Source: Achromobacter spanius (lineage in GTDB: Bacteria > Pseudomonadota > Gammaproteobacteria > Burkholderiales > Burkholderiaceae_B). Taken from it: DNA of 64,000 bases. The stretch lies in the NCBI RefSeq assembly GCF_003994415.1, contig NZ_CP034689.1, positions 434,001 through 498,000 on the forward strand. The letters run 5' to 3'. Under the pieces are notes generated by a model. That model ran no database searches. It saw only the letters and a list, made by a program, of their open reading frames with translations, and had not been told where the DNA came from. Below, in pieces: positions 42,531 to 51,924 of the stretch. Within the stretch, counting starts at the first letter, position 1; every line of letters begins with the position of its first letter. The translations under genes were made by a program, and so were the position numbers.

Positions 42531-43934
42531 ATGAGCAACGGAACCATCGTTCAGTGCATCGGCGCCGTGGTGGATATTCAGTTCCCCCGCGATCACATGC
42601 CCAAGATCTATGAGGCGCTTACCCTGGCCGACGACGAGTCCTCCTCGTTCGCCGAGAAGGGTCTGACGCTGGAAGTGCAGCAACAGTTGGGCGACGGCGT
42701 GGTGCGTACCATTGCGCTGGGCTCCAGCGACGGCCTGCGCCGCGGCATGCAAGTCACCGGCACCGGCGCCCCGATCTCGGTGCCCGTCGGCACCGGCACG
42801 CTGGGCCGCATCATGGACGTGCTGGGTCGTCCCATTGACGAAGCCGGCCCGATCCAACACGAAGAAAAGCGTGGCATTCACCAACCGGCTCCCCGTTTCG
42901 ACGAACTGTCGCCGTCGGTGGAACTGCTGGAAACCGGCATCAAGGTTATTGACTTGGTCTGCCCGTTCGCAAAGGGCGGCAAGGTCGGCCTGTTCGGCGG
43001 CGCCGGCGTGGGCAAGACCGTGAACATGATGGAACTCATCAACAACATCGCCAAGCAGCACAGCGGTTTGTCGGTGTTTGCCGGCGTGGGTGAGCGTACC
43101 CGCGAAGGCAACGACTTCTACCACGAAATGGAAGAGTCGAACGTTCTGGACAAGGTGGCGATGGTGTTCGGTCAGATGAACGAACCCCCGGGCAACCGTC
43201 TGCGCGTGGCGCTGACCGGCCTGACGATGGCCGAGAAGTTCCGTGACGAAGGCCGCGACATCCTGTTCTTCGTGGACAACATCTACCGCTACACCCTGGC
43301 CGGTACCGAAGTGTCCGCACTGCTGGGCCGTATGCCGTCGGCCGTGGGCTACCAGCCCACGCTGGCTGAAGAAATGGGCAAGCTGCAAGAGCGCATCACG
43401 TCGACCAAGACCGGTTCGATCACGTCCATCCAGGCCGTGTACGTTCCCGCGGATGACTTGACCGACCCGTCGCCTGCTACGACCTTCCAGCATTTGGACT
43501 CCACCGTCGTGCTGTCGCGTGACATCGCTTCGCTGGGTATCTACCCGGCCGTGGACCCGCTGGATTCGTCCAGCCGCCAGCTCGACCCGCAAGTCGTTGG
43601 CGAAGAGCACTACGCCGTTGCCCGTGGCGTGCAGCAAACGCTGCAACGCTACAAGGAACTGCGCGACATCATCGCGATTCTGGGCATGGACGAACTGTCG
43701 CCGGAAGACAAGCAGGCCGTGGCCCGCGCGCGTAAGATTCAGCGCTTCCTGTCGCAGCCGTTCCACGTTGCTGAAGTGTTCACCGGCTCGCCCGGCAAGT
43801 ACGTTCCGCTGTCTGAAACCATCCGTGGTTTCAAGATGATCGTGAACGGCGAATGCGACGCGCTGCCGGAACAGGCCTTCTACATGGTCGGCTCGATCGA
43901 CGAGGCCTTCGAGAAGGCCAAGAAACTGCAATAA
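42531..43934 (+). CDS. atpD: F1Fo ATP synthase subunit beta (catalytic)
   Basis: The 467-residue beta subunit carries the catalytic sites. The P-loop GGAGVGKT is at 156-163. GERTREGNDFYHEM holds the catalytic glutamate, and ILFFVDNIYRYTLAGTEVSALLGRMPSAVGYQP includes Walker B. It lies 42 bp after atpG with AAGGAA before the ATG. Confidence 0.98.
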   Translation: MSNGTIVQCIGAVVDIQFPRDHMPKIYEALTLADDESSSFAEKGLTLEVQQQLGDGVVRTIALGSSDGLRRGMQVTGTGAPISVPVGTGTLGRIMDVLGRPIDEAGPIQHEEKRGIHQPAPRFDELSPSVELLETGIKVIDLVCPFAKGGKVGLFGGAGVGKTVNMMELINNIAKQHSGLSVFAGVGERTREGNDFYHEMEESNVLDKVAMVFGQMNEPPGNRLRVALTGLTMAEKFRDEGRDILFFVDNIYRYTLAGTEVSALLGRMPSAVGYQPTLAEEMGKLQERITSTKTGSITSIQAVYVPADDLTDPSPATTFQHLDSTVVLSRDIASLGIYPAVDPLDSSSRQLDPQVVGEEHYAVARGVQQTLQRYKELRDIIAILGMDELSPEDKQAVARARKIQRFLSQPFHVAEVFTGSPGKYVPLSETIRGFKMIVNGECDALPEQAFYMVGSIDEAFEKAKKLQ

Positions 43935-43943
43935 GGAACCGAT

Positions 43944-44369
43944 ATGGCTACCCTGCATGTGGATGTCGTCAGCGCAGAGGAAGCGATCTTCTCCGGTGAG
44001 GCGAAGTTCGTGGTGCTGCCTGGCGAAGCGGGTGAACTGGGCATTTTGCCCGGCCACACCCCGCTGATTTCGCGCATACGCCCCGGGACGGTCAAGATCG
44101 TTCGTGCCGACCAAGGCGAGGAAAACATCTTCGTCGCCGGGGGCATTCTGGAAGTGCAGCCGGGCAGCGTGACGGTTTTGGCCGACACCGCTATCCGTGC
44201 TTCCGACCTGGACGAAGCCCGCGCCGTGGAAGCTCGCAAGAAGGCCGAAGAGGCCCTGGCGAACGCCAAGGACAAGGCGGACATCGCAGTTGTCGAAGCC
44301 GAACTCGCCATGCTGGCTGCGCAAGCCATCGCGGCGCGCAAGCTGCGCCAAGGCGGCCGTTCGCACTAA
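43944..44369 (+). CDS. atpC: F1Fo ATP synthase subunit epsilon
   Basis: The 141-residue epsilon subunit couples gamma to the c-ring and restrains ATP hydrolysis. The N-terminal beta sandwich shows GEAGELGILPGHTPLIS. FVAGGILEVQPGSVTVLADTA leads to a two-helix C-terminal domain. It ends the atp operon, followed by a clear terminator. Confidence 0.96.
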   Translation: MATLHVDVVSAEEAIFSGEAKFVVLPGEAGELGILPGHTPLISRIRPGTVKIVRADQGEENIFVAGGILEVQPGSVTVLADTAIRASDLDEARAVEARKKAEEALANAKDKADIAVVEAELAMLAAQAIAARKLRQGGRSH

Positions 44370-44410
44370 GCGGCAAAGTAGTACGCCGGGGCTTGCTCCG
44401 GTAAGAAGAA

Positions 44411-44433
44411 AGCGGCCTCCGGGCCGCTTTTTT
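44411..44433 (+). terminator. Rho-independent terminator of the atp operon
   Basis: AGCGGCC (44411-44417) pairs perfectly with GGCCGCT (44422-44428) around a 4-nt loop, followed by six T. It lies 41 bp after the atpC stop. Confidence 0.92.
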
Positions 44434-44565
44434 CATGCCCGCTCGAGCTGCGTCGGCAAGCCGCGCCGGCTCTGCGCGTGGCGACCGCAATGCGTTCGAT
44501 ACGAATAGCTGGGCGGGTTATGCAACAGTAGCCTTCAAGCTTGCCTAACGAGCCTGGGGGAAAGC

Positions 44566-45405
44566 GTGCGAGAAGTCCTGGATTGCGGGGTGCTGCTGGC
44601 GCCCGGCCATGAAGCCGCCATGCGCGACTGGGTGGCGCGGTATCGGGCCGGGCTGCCTCGCGTGCGCCTGCACCTGGTGCCCTTGGCAACGCTGACGGCC
44701 GCGCCAACCGGGGCCGGGCCTGACGCCGCCGGCCTGCCCCCGAGCTTGCCAGCGGATGTGCAGGCGCTGGCCCGCGTTGCCGTGTCGCTGCGCCGTTATG
44801 ACAGCTGCGTGCTGCCGGTGGCGCCGTCGTCGGTAGCCTGGGCGCGCATGGCTCTGTCGCACGCCGGCGATGCGCTGACGACGCCCTTGCTGCTGCTGAT
44901 GGACGGCATGAAAGCCCCCGCCATCGAAGACCTGCTGGGCCTGGGCGTCACTGATTTCATGGCGCAACCCGCTTGCGTGGAAAGCATGCGCGTGCGCTTG
45001 GGCCGTATGCGCCGGCCCAATTCAGGCGCGCATCCCATGTGGCACCAGGTCGGGCTGGAAGAGGCGCCGGCGCGCTACCACTCGCCAGGCGGCAGCCCGG
45101 CACTGCCGCTGCAAGGTGCCCGGCCTGTGGTGGCGCCCGAAGTGCTGGAGCAAGGCCTGGCCAACTTGCGCGACACTCGACGTGAAGCCGCGCAAGAATC
45201 GTTTCGCCAGGCCAAAGCGCGGGTGGTCGACAGATTCGAACGCGACTACATTCGCCATGCTTTGTCGCGCCATGGCGGCAACGTGGCGCAGGCCGCGAGG
45301 GCCTGCGAAAAGCATCGGCGCGCGTTCTGGGCCTTGATGCGCAAGCATGGCATCGAGGCCGCGCCGTATCGGCAGGCGACACAAGGACGCAGGATGCGTG
45401 ACTAA
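44566..45405 (+). CDS. Fis-type DNA-binding regulator with a degenerate receiver-like N-terminus
   Basis: The 279-residue protein ends in a Fis-type helix-turn-helix with VVDRFERDYIRHALSRHGGN then VAQAARACEKHRRAFWALMRKHG, the C-terminal domain of some NtrC-family activators. No AAA+ domain is present. The N-terminal 150 residues have a receiver-like alternation (CGVLLAPGHEAAM; TTPLLLLMDGMKAPAIEDLLGLGVTDFM) but lack the aspartate cluster for phosphorylation. The start is GTG 44566 with GGGGGAAAG upstream. It could be a repressor, or an activator that works without sigma-54. Its targets are unknown; it lies alone between atpC and hemE. Confidence 0.75.
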   Translation: MREVLDCGVLLAPGHEAAMRDWVARYRAGLPRVRLHLVPLATLTAAPTGAGPDAAGLPPSLPADVQALARVAVSLRRYDSCVLPVAPSSVAWARMALSHAGDALTTPLLLLMDGMKAPAIEDLLGLGVTDFMAQPACVESMRVRLGRMRRPNSGAHPMWHQVGLEEAPARYHSPGGSPALPLQGARPVVAPEVLEQGLANLRDTRREAAQESFRQAKARVVDRFERDYIRHALSRHGGNVAQAARACEKHRRAFWALMRKHGIEAAPYRQATQGRRMRD

Positions 45406-45462
45406 ACCGCCCTTGGGCCTCAAGGGAAGTAAAATCACGGCTTCCGACCAACGAGGATAGTC

Positions 45463-46536
45463 GTGTCTGCTTCCAGCTTGAAGAACGATGTGTTCTTGCG
45501 CTCGCTCCTGCGTGAGCCCGTGCCCTATACCCCGATCTGGCTGATGCGCCAGGCGGGTCGCTACCTGCCCGAGTACCGCGCCACGCGGGCCCGTGCAGGC
45601 TCCTTCATGGGCCTGGCTCAAAATCCGGACTACGCCATGGAGGTCACGCTGCAGCCGCTGGCGCGCTACGACCTGGATGCGGCCATTCTGTTTTCGGATA
45701 TTTTGACGGTGCCGCATGCGATGGGCCTGGGCCTGGACTTCGCCGAAGGCGAGGGTCCGCGCTTTGCGCACCCGGTGCGCACCGAGGAAGACGTCGCCCG
45801 CCTGGCCGTGCCCGACATGGACAAGCTGCGCTACGTCTTTGACGCGGTCGGCGTGATCCGCCGCGAGCTGGACGGCAAGGTGCCGTTGATCGGCTTTGCC
45901 GGCAGCCCGTTCACCATTGCCTGCTACATGGTCGAAGGCAAGGGCAGCGACGACTACCGCCTGATCAAGACCATGCTGTATTCGCGCCCGGATCTGCTGC
46001 ACCGCATCCTGGAAATCAACGCCGAAGCCACGCTGCAATACCTGAACGCGCAGATCGCCGCCGGTGCGCAGGCCGTCATGCTGTTCGACAGTTGGGGGGG
46101 CGTGTTGGCCGATGGCTTGTTCCAGCAGTTTTCGCTGGCTTACACCAAGAAGGTCGTTGACGGCCTGACCCGCGAAAACGAAGGTCGGCGTGTGCCCGTC
46201 ATCGTGTTCACCAAGGGTGGCGGCCAATGGCTGGAACAGATTGCGGCTTGCGGTTGCGATGCCGTGGGGCTGGACTGGACAGTGGATCTGGCCGCGGCGC
46301 GCCGCCGCACGGGCGACTCGGTGGCCTTTCAGGGCAATCTGGATCCGATGGCCTTGTTTGGCGGCGGCCCCGCCATCCGCGCGGAAGCCCGGCGTGTGCT
46401 GGACGCTTTTGGCCCGGTCGGCAAGGGCGGCCATGTGTTCAACCTTGGACATGGAATTTCGCGTTTCACCCCGCCGGAAGCCGTAGCCGAATTGGTCGAT
46501 GAAGTCCACCAACACAGCCGCACGCTGCGGGGGTAA
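45463..46536 (+). CDS. hemE: Uroporphyrinogen decarboxylase
   Basis: HemE removes four carboxyl groups from uroporphyrinogen III to give coproporphyrinogen III in heme synthesis. The 357-residue protein shows the signature RQAGRYLPEYR (29-39) with substrate-binding Arg residues, IGFAGSPFTIACYMVEGKGS, FDSWGG, and NLGHGI near the end. The start is GTG 45463 with GAGG upstream. Confidence 0.97.
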   Translation: MSASSLKNDVFLRSLLREPVPYTPIWLMRQAGRYLPEYRATRARAGSFMGLAQNPDYAMEVTLQPLARYDLDAAILFSDILTVPHAMGLGLDFAEGEGPRFAHPVRTEEDVARLAVPDMDKLRYVFDAVGVIRRELDGKVPLIGFAGSPFTIACYMVEGKGSDDYRLIKTMLYSRPDLLHRILEINAEATLQYLNAQIAAGAQAVMLFDSWGGVLADGLFQQFSLAYTKKVVDGLTRENEGRRVPVIVFTKGGGQWLEQIAACGCDAVGLDWTVDLAAARRRTGDSVAFQGNLDPMALFGGGPAIRAEARRVLDAFGPVGKGGHVFNLGHGISRFTPPEAVAELVDEVHQHSRTLRG

Positions 46537-46888
46537 GTGAGTGAACGCTTCGGTCCCAAGGGCCGACATTTGAGGGCCCCGGCAAGTACTTGTGCACAGC
46601 AAGAATTTGCTTGGGGAAAACCCTTTAGAAGCTAGTTTACAATCTTGGAACGTTATATAAGCCACTGTTTTTAAATGGAAAAACTGAGTTTTCCACCGGA
46701 TTGCAACGTACTGCGCAATCTTGGCTTATTCCTAAAATTGACGTTGCTCCAGCCTTTTCCCCAAAGTTATCCACAGGCGGCGTTCCCGCCGTCCGGCGCG
46801 CCCAGGCGGCATTTGTCCGGCGCCGCCATCCCCCATCCTCTATCCGCCATTCGGATTAAAACTCTTTTTATGACCCGTCCAAGCCTCC
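46537..46888. other. AT-rich intergenic region with DnaA-box sequences upstream of priA
   Basis: This 352-bp gap has no convincing gene. Its centre (about 46610-46770) is markedly AT-rich. A perfect DnaA box, TTATCCACA, lies at 46767-46775 and a near match, TTGTGCACA, at 46590-46598. An inverted repeat (GGAAAA and TTTTCC, 46677-46694) and a TATATAA stretch at 46654-46660 lie between. It must contain the priA promoter; a DnaA role is only suggested by the box sequence. Confidence 0.5.
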
Positions 46889-48979
46889 ATGTCTGAACCG
46901 TTGCCAGGAACGACTCCCGAAGCCGTCTGCTGGGTGCGGGTGGCGTTGGACGTGCCCTTGCCCGGCCCGTTCGACTACCGCAGCGACGCGCCTGTCGCCG
47001 TGGGCTTGCGGGTCATTGTTCCTTTCGGGCGGCGCAAGATGGTCGGCGTAGTGGTGGAAAACCCGGCCGAGCCGTCATACGACCCCAAGCAGATCCGGCC
47101 CATCGAACAGGTGCTGGACGACCTGCCGCCCTTTGACGAAGACTGGCTGCGCATGGCGCGTTTCGCGGCGGACTACTATCAGCGACCCCTGGGCGAAGTC
47201 ATGCTGCCGACCTTGCCGCCGCCGTTGCGCAAGCCCACCGCGTATCAGGGCAAGCGGTCAGCAGGCGGCCCGGTGGCCCGCCTGGACAACCGCAAGCGCA
47301 AGCCGGTGCGTGCGCCGGCCAAGGCCGATCAGCCGCCCGAACTTAACGACGCACAGTGCGCCGCCGTGGACACCATTGGCGCACTGACCGGCTTCAAGCC
47401 GGTGCTGCTGCACGGCGTGACGGGCAGTGGCAAGACCGAGGTTTACCTGCGCGCGGCGGAAAAAGTGCTGGGCCAGGGGCGGCAAGTGCTGCTGATGGTG
47501 CCCGAGATCAACCTGACCCCGCAGTTGGAAGCCGCGCTGCGCGCGCGTCTGGAAGCCTTGGTGGGGCCGGATGGCCTGGCCGTCATGCACAGCGGTTTGT
47601 CCGACGGTGAGCGGTTGCAGGCCTGGGCTCGCGCCCAACGCGGCGAGGCGCGCATGGTGCTGGGCACGCGGATGTCGATCTTTGCGCCCCTGAGCAAGCT
47701 GGGCTTGATCGTGGTGGACGAAGAGCACGACGCTTCCTACAAGCAGCAGGACGGCCTGCGCTATTCGGCGCGTGACCTTGCCGTGTGGCGCGCGCACGAT
47801 CTGGATATTCCCGTGGTCTTGGGCTCGGCCACGCCGTCCCTGGAAACCTGGCAGCACGCCGAGCGCGGCCGCTATCTGCGCCTGACGCTGCCGGGCCGGG
47901 CGCGCTCCAGCACGCTGCCGTCGATGCGCCTGGTGGACACGCGCCGCCTGCAGATGAAGCACGGCATGTCGCCGCACTTGCTGGAGGCCATCGGCCAGCG
48001 GCTGGAACGCAAAGAGCAGTCGCTGATCTTTCTGAACCGGCGCGGCTATTCCCCGGTGCTCCATTGCCAGTCCTGCGCCTGGGTCAGCAATTGTCCGCGC
48101 TGCACCGCGTTTACCGTGCTGCATCGCACGGATGGGCGCGGCCATCGGCTGCAATGCCATCACTGCGGCTACCAGGCGCCGGTGCCGCGTGCGTGCCCGG
48201 AGTGCGGTGACCAGGACCTGGCGCCCATGGGCCGTGGTACCCAGCGCATCGAAGAGCATCTGGCCGAGCTGTTCCCCGGGGCGCGCATCCTGCGCATCGA
48301 TGCCGACAGCACGCGCAAGAAAGGCAGTGCCGAAGCGCTGTTTGCCTCCGTGCACGCGGGCGAGGTCGACATCCTGGTGGGCACGCAGATGGTGGCCAAG
48401 GGGCATGATTTTGCGCGGCTGGGCCTGGTGGGCGTGCTGAATTCTGATTCGATGCTGTTCGCGCACGACTTCCGCGCGCCCGAGCGTCTGTTTGCTCAGC
48501 TGATGCAGGTGGCGGGCCGGGCCGGCCGCCACCAGGGCAACGGCGAGGTGCTGATCCAGACCGGCTACCCCGAGCAGCCCGTGTATCAGGCTTTGCTGCG
48601 CCATGACTACGCGGGCTTTGCGCGCCATGCCCTGCACGAACGCGAAAGCACCGGCTTGCCGCCCTTCGTCTATCAAGCCCTGCTGACGGCCGAAGCGCGC
48701 GAACTGAAAGTGGCGCAAGCTTTCCTGGAGCGCGCGCGCGTGCTGCCGGAAGGGGAGTGGGCCGTCGACTTTCCCGGCCTGGACGCCATCATGCTGTACG
48801 ACCCGGTGCCGCTGCGGGTGGTGCGGGTGGCGAATATCGAGCGTGCCCAACTGCTGGTGGAAAGCAGCAGCCGGCCGGCCTTGCAGGCCTTTCTGACGTC
48901 GTGGTCGCACCACTTGCCGTATATCGCCAACGAGGCGCGGGTGCGCTGGCAGTTGGAAGTCGATCCGCTTGAAATCTAG
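46889..48979 (+). CDS. priA: Primosomal replication restart helicase PriA
   Basis: PriA reloads the replisome at collapsed forks. The 696-residue protein has an N-terminal DNA-binding domain (VALDVPLPGPFDYRSD), a helicase core with GVTGSGKTEVYL near 177 and DEEHD near 276, and a zinc-binding insert with four CxxC pairs (CQSC, CPRC, CHHC, CPEC). GTQMVAKGHDF and QVAGRAGR are helicase motifs V and VI. It is followed 13 bp later by rep. Confidence 0.96.
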   Translation: MSEPLPGTTPEAVCWVRVALDVPLPGPFDYRSDAPVAVGLRVIVPFGRRKMVGVVVENPAEPSYDPKQIRPIEQVLDDLPPFDEDWLRMARFAADYYQRPLGEVMLPTLPPPLRKPTAYQGKRSAGGPVARLDNRKRKPVRAPAKADQPPELNDAQCAAVDTIGALTGFKPVLLHGVTGSGKTEVYLRAAEKVLGQGRQVLLMVPEINLTPQLEAALRARLEALVGPDGLAVMHSGLSDGERLQAWARAQRGEARMVLGTRMSIFAPLSKLGLIVVDEEHDASYKQQDGLRYSARDLAVWRAHDLDIPVVLGSATPSLETWQHAERGRYLRLTLPGRARSSTLPSMRLVDTRRLQMKHGMSPHLLEAIGQRLERKEQSLIFLNRRGYSPVLHCQSCAWVSNCPRCTAFTVLHRTDGRGHRLQCHHCGYQAPVPRACPECGDQDLAPMGRGTQRIEEHLAELFPGARILRIDADSTRKKGSAEALFASVHAGEVDILVGTQMVAKGHDFARLGLVGVLNSDSMLFAHDFRAPERLFAQLMQVAGRAGRHQGNGEVLIQTGYPEQPVYQALLRHDYAGFARHALHERESTGLPPFVYQALLTAEARELKVAQAFLERARVLPEGEWAVDFPGLDAIMLYDPVPLRVVRVANIERAQLLVESSSRPALQAFLTSWSHHLPYIANEARVRWQLEVDPLEI

Positions 48980-48992
48980 CTTAAGGTTCAAC

Positions 48993-51053
48993 ATGTCCGC
49001 CAACGAAGCCATTGCCCAAGGGATGAACCCCGCTCAACGAGAAGCGGTGCTGTACCTGGACGGCCCGTGCCTGGTGCTGGCTGGCGCCGGCAGCGGCAAG
49101 ACGCGCGTGATCACGCAGAAAATTGCGTATCTGCTGCGCGAATGCGGCTACATGGGCCGCAACGTGGTGGCCTTGACCTTCACCAACAAGGCCGCGCGCG
49201 AGATGGACGAGCGCGTGAAGACGCTGGTGGACCGCAAGCTGTCCAAAGGCCTGATCATCAGCACGTTCCACTCGTTGGGCGTGAAGATGCTGCGCGAGGA
49301 AGCGCGCAACGCCGGGCTCAAGCCCACGTTTTCCATCCTGGATGCCGATGACGCCATGTCCATCATCCAGGAACTGCTGGCCACCACCGACAAGGCGCGG
49401 CTGCGGCACGTCCAGGGCATTATTTCGCTATGGAAGAACGCGCTGATGGAACCCGACGACGCCGCGCGCGAAGCCGTCACGCCGGGCGACGTGGAAGCCG
49501 CCAATATCTACCGCAGCTATGCCGCCACGCTGGCGGCCTATCAGGCGGTGGACTTCGATGACCTGATCCGCATTCCCGCCTTGCTGCTGTCCAGCAACGA
49601 AGAGGTGCGCACGCGCTGGCAAAACCGCGTCCGCTACCTGCTGGTGGATGAATACCAAGACACCAACGTGTGCCAGTACCGCTTGGTGCAGTTGCTGACG
49701 GGCTCGCGCGCCATGTTCACGGCGGTGGGCGACGACGACCAGGCCATCTATGCCTGGCGCGGCGCCACCATCGAAAACCTGGCCAAGCTGACCACCGACT
49801 ACCCCAACATCAAGCTCATCAAGCTGGAACAGAATTACCGCTCGGTGCAGCGCATTCTGGCCGCCGCCAACGCAGTCATCGAGAAGAACCCCAAGCTGTT
49901 CGACAAGAAGCTGTGGTCCGACCTGGGCGTGGGCGAGCCCATCCTGGTGTCCGCCATGGATGGCGAAGAGCAGGAAGCCGAATCCATCGCCATGAAGGTG
50001 TCGGCCTCGCGCTTTGAACGCCAGGCGCAGTGGAAGGATTTCGCCATCCTGTACCGCAGCAATCATCAGTCGCGCATTCTGGAGCAGGCGCTGCGCAACC
50101 TGAAGATTCCGTACACGATCTCGGGTGGGCAAAGCTTTTTCGACAAGGCGGAAGTGCGCGACGTCTTGTCGTACCTGCGCCTGTTGGCCAACGACGATGA
50201 CGACCCCGCGTTCATCCGCGCGGCCACCACGCCCAAGCGCGGCATCGGCCAGGCCACGTTGCAGGTGCTGGGCCAGTACGCGGCCACGCGCGAACTATCG
50301 CTGTTGGCCGCCGTGGCCGAGACCGGCTTGGAAAGCCTGCTGGCGCCGCGCCAGTTGGAGCCCTTGCGCACCTTTGCGGAATTCATCCGCCGCATGCAGT
50401 GGCGCGCCGGGCGTGGCGCCACCGGCAAGGACGCGGCGCCGGCCGAGCCCGCCGGCGTCATCCTGGACGACCTGCTGGAAGCCATACAGTACGAACGCCA
50501 TCTGTTCGAACTGTTCGAAGAACGGCCCGCGCAAACACGCTGGCAGAACGTGCTGGAACTGACCGGCTGGCTCAAGCGCAAGGCCGAAGAGGACGACATG
50601 ACGCTCTTCGATCTGGTGCAGCACGTAGCGCTGGTCACGATGCTGGAACGCGGCGAGGAAGACGAGCCCGATGCGGTGAAGATGTCGACCCTGCATGCGT
50701 CCAAGGGCCTGGAGTATCCGCACGTGTACCTGGCGGGCGTTGAAGAAGGCCTGCTGCCGCACCTGGGCAAGGACGACGAAGTGGGCGACCCCGCGCGCGC
50801 GGCCGAAAACCTGGCCACGCGCATCCAGGAGGAACGCCGCCTGATGTACGTGGGCATTACCCGCGCGCAGCGCAGCCTGAACCTTAGCTGGTGCAAGCGC
50901 CGCCGCCGTGCGCGCGAAGACCTGGTGCGCGAGCCATCACGCTTCATTGAAGAGATGGGGCTGGGCGATGTGCGCGTGCAGGAAGACGAAGCCACCGCCG
51001 CCATGAACCCCAAGGAGCGCATGGCCATGTTGAAAGCACTGCTGAAGAAGTAG
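48993..51053 (+). CDS. rep: ATP-dependent DNA helicase Rep (UvrD/Rep family)
   Basis: The 686-residue SF1A helicase has motif I AGAGSGKT at 30-37, motif Ia FTNKAAREM, the DEYQDTN Walker B, VGDDDQAIYAWRGA motif III, and LHASKGLEYPHVYL motif V. Similarity along the whole chain, including IISTFHSLGVKML and PYTISGGQSFF, is to Rep rather than UvrD. Rep helps forks pass protein roadblocks. It lies 13 bp after priA, another fork-restart gene. Met-11 is an alternative start. Confidence 0.92.
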   Translation: MSANEAIAQGMNPAQREAVLYLDGPCLVLAGAGSGKTRVITQKIAYLLRECGYMGRNVVALTFTNKAAREMDERVKTLVDRKLSKGLIISTFHSLGVKMLREEARNAGLKPTFSILDADDAMSIIQELLATTDKARLRHVQGIISLWKNALMEPDDAAREAVTPGDVEAANIYRSYAATLAAYQAVDFDDLIRIPALLLSSNEEVRTRWQNRVRYLLVDEYQDTNVCQYRLVQLLTGSRAMFTAVGDDDQAIYAWRGATIENLAKLTTDYPNIKLIKLEQNYRSVQRILAAANAVIEKNPKLFDKKLWSDLGVGEPILVSAMDGEEQEAESIAMKVSASRFERQAQWKDFAILYRSNHQSRILEQALRNLKIPYTISGGQSFFDKAEVRDVLSYLRLLANDDDDPAFIRAATTPKRGIGQATLQVLGQYAATRELSLLAAVAETGLESLLAPRQLEPLRTFAEFIRRMQWRAGRGATGKDAAPAEPAGVILDDLLEAIQYERHLFELFEERPAQTRWQNVLELTGWLKRKAEEDDMTLFDLVQHVALVTMLERGEEDEPDAVKMSTLHASKGLEYPHVYLAGVEEGLLPHLGKDDEVGDPARAAENLATRIQEERRLMYVGITRAQRSLNLSWCKRRRRAREDLVREPSRFIEEMGLGDVRVQEDEATAAMNPKERMAMLKALLKK

Positions 51054-51068
51054 CGCGCGGCCCGTCCC

Positions 51069-51896
51069 ATGAAAGACGACGTCCGCTATCTGCCCGTGTC
51101 CGGCACGCCGGGGCTGGTGCTGGGGCAGGCGCGTCTCAGCGAATTCCAGTTCGACCGCCACTATCACGAGGACTATCACATCGGCCTGGTGACCCACGGT
51201 GTGCAACGCCAGCACTTTCGCGGGCAGAGCATTCTGCTGGGGCCAGGGGGTATTGCGCTGATGCCGCCCGGTGAAATCCATGACGGCATGGGGGCGGACG
51301 ACCAGGGCTCGGCCTATGTGCTGAAGACGTTTCGGATTTCTTCGGCGCTGATGCGCAACTGGATCGAAGACGTATCGAATGCCGCGCCCCGCGAGCAGTT
51401 TTTCGGCACGCTGCTGCAAGACGCCACGCTGGCGCAGCGCTTCATGGCCTTGCACAACGTGTGGATGTCGCGCGCGCCGGACGAACCGCTGGCGCGGCAG
51501 TCGCAATCACTGGCCTTGATGGCCGACTTGTTCGTGCGCACGCGCACAGTGACGCCGCAGCAGGTCAAAGGCGGCCTGTCGGCGGCGCATCGGCTGGCCG
51601 TGCGGGATTACTGCCATGCGCATTTGAGCGAGAAGATCGCGTTGGACGATCTGGCCCGCTTGTGCGGACTCAGCCGGTTCCAGTTCCTGCGGCGCTTCAC
51701 GCACACGGCGGGCTTGACGCCCCACGCCTGGCTGGTGCGGCTGCGGCTGGAGCGGGCCTGCGCGGTGCTGGCCACCGCGCGCATGTCGGTGGCCGAGGTG
51801 GCGGCGGAAGTGGGCTTTTATGATCAAAGCCATTTCAACCGCGCCTTTCGTGCGGCCTACGGAGCACCGCCTTCGGCCTATCAACCGGCGGTGTAG
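51069..51896 (+). CDS. AraC-family transcriptional regulator
   Basis: The 275-residue protein has an N-terminal cupin-like sensing domain (FDRHYHEDYHIGLVTHGVQ; PGGIALMPPGEIHDG) and a C-terminal double helix-turn-helix (DDLARLCGLSRFQFLRRFTH; MSVAEVAAEVGFYDQSHFNR). This matches the AraC subgroup that often controls amino-acid exporters. It starts 15 bp after rep and is convergent with the aldolase. The ligand is unknown. Confidence 0.9.
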   Translation: MKDDVRYLPVSGTPGLVLGQARLSEFQFDRHYHEDYHIGLVTHGVQRQHFRGQSILLGPGGIALMPPGEIHDGMGADDQGSAYVLKTFRISSALMRNWIEDVSNAAPREQFFGTLLQDATLAQRFMALHNVWMSRAPDEPLARQSQSLALMADLFVRTRTVTPQQVKGGLSAAHRLAVRDYCHAHLSEKIALDDLARLCGLSRFQFLRRFTHTAGLTPHAWLVRLRLERACAVLATARMSVAEVAAEVGFYDQSHFNRAFRAAYGAPPSAYQPAV

Positions 51897-51924
51897 GTAA
51901 GGCCGAAAGCGCCCGCCGGCCGGT

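Noticed and set aside
41568..44366. Very long open frame (932 codons) on the minus strand opposite atpG, atpD and atpC
   Set aside because: It is antisense to highly conserved atp genes; high GC at third positions removes stop codons. Its translation is low-complexity His/Gln/Val-rich and matches no family.
46675..46896. 73-codon plus-strand frame upstream of priA
   Set aside because: No ribosome site, overlaps the priA start and the DnaA box, and the sequence looks non-coding.
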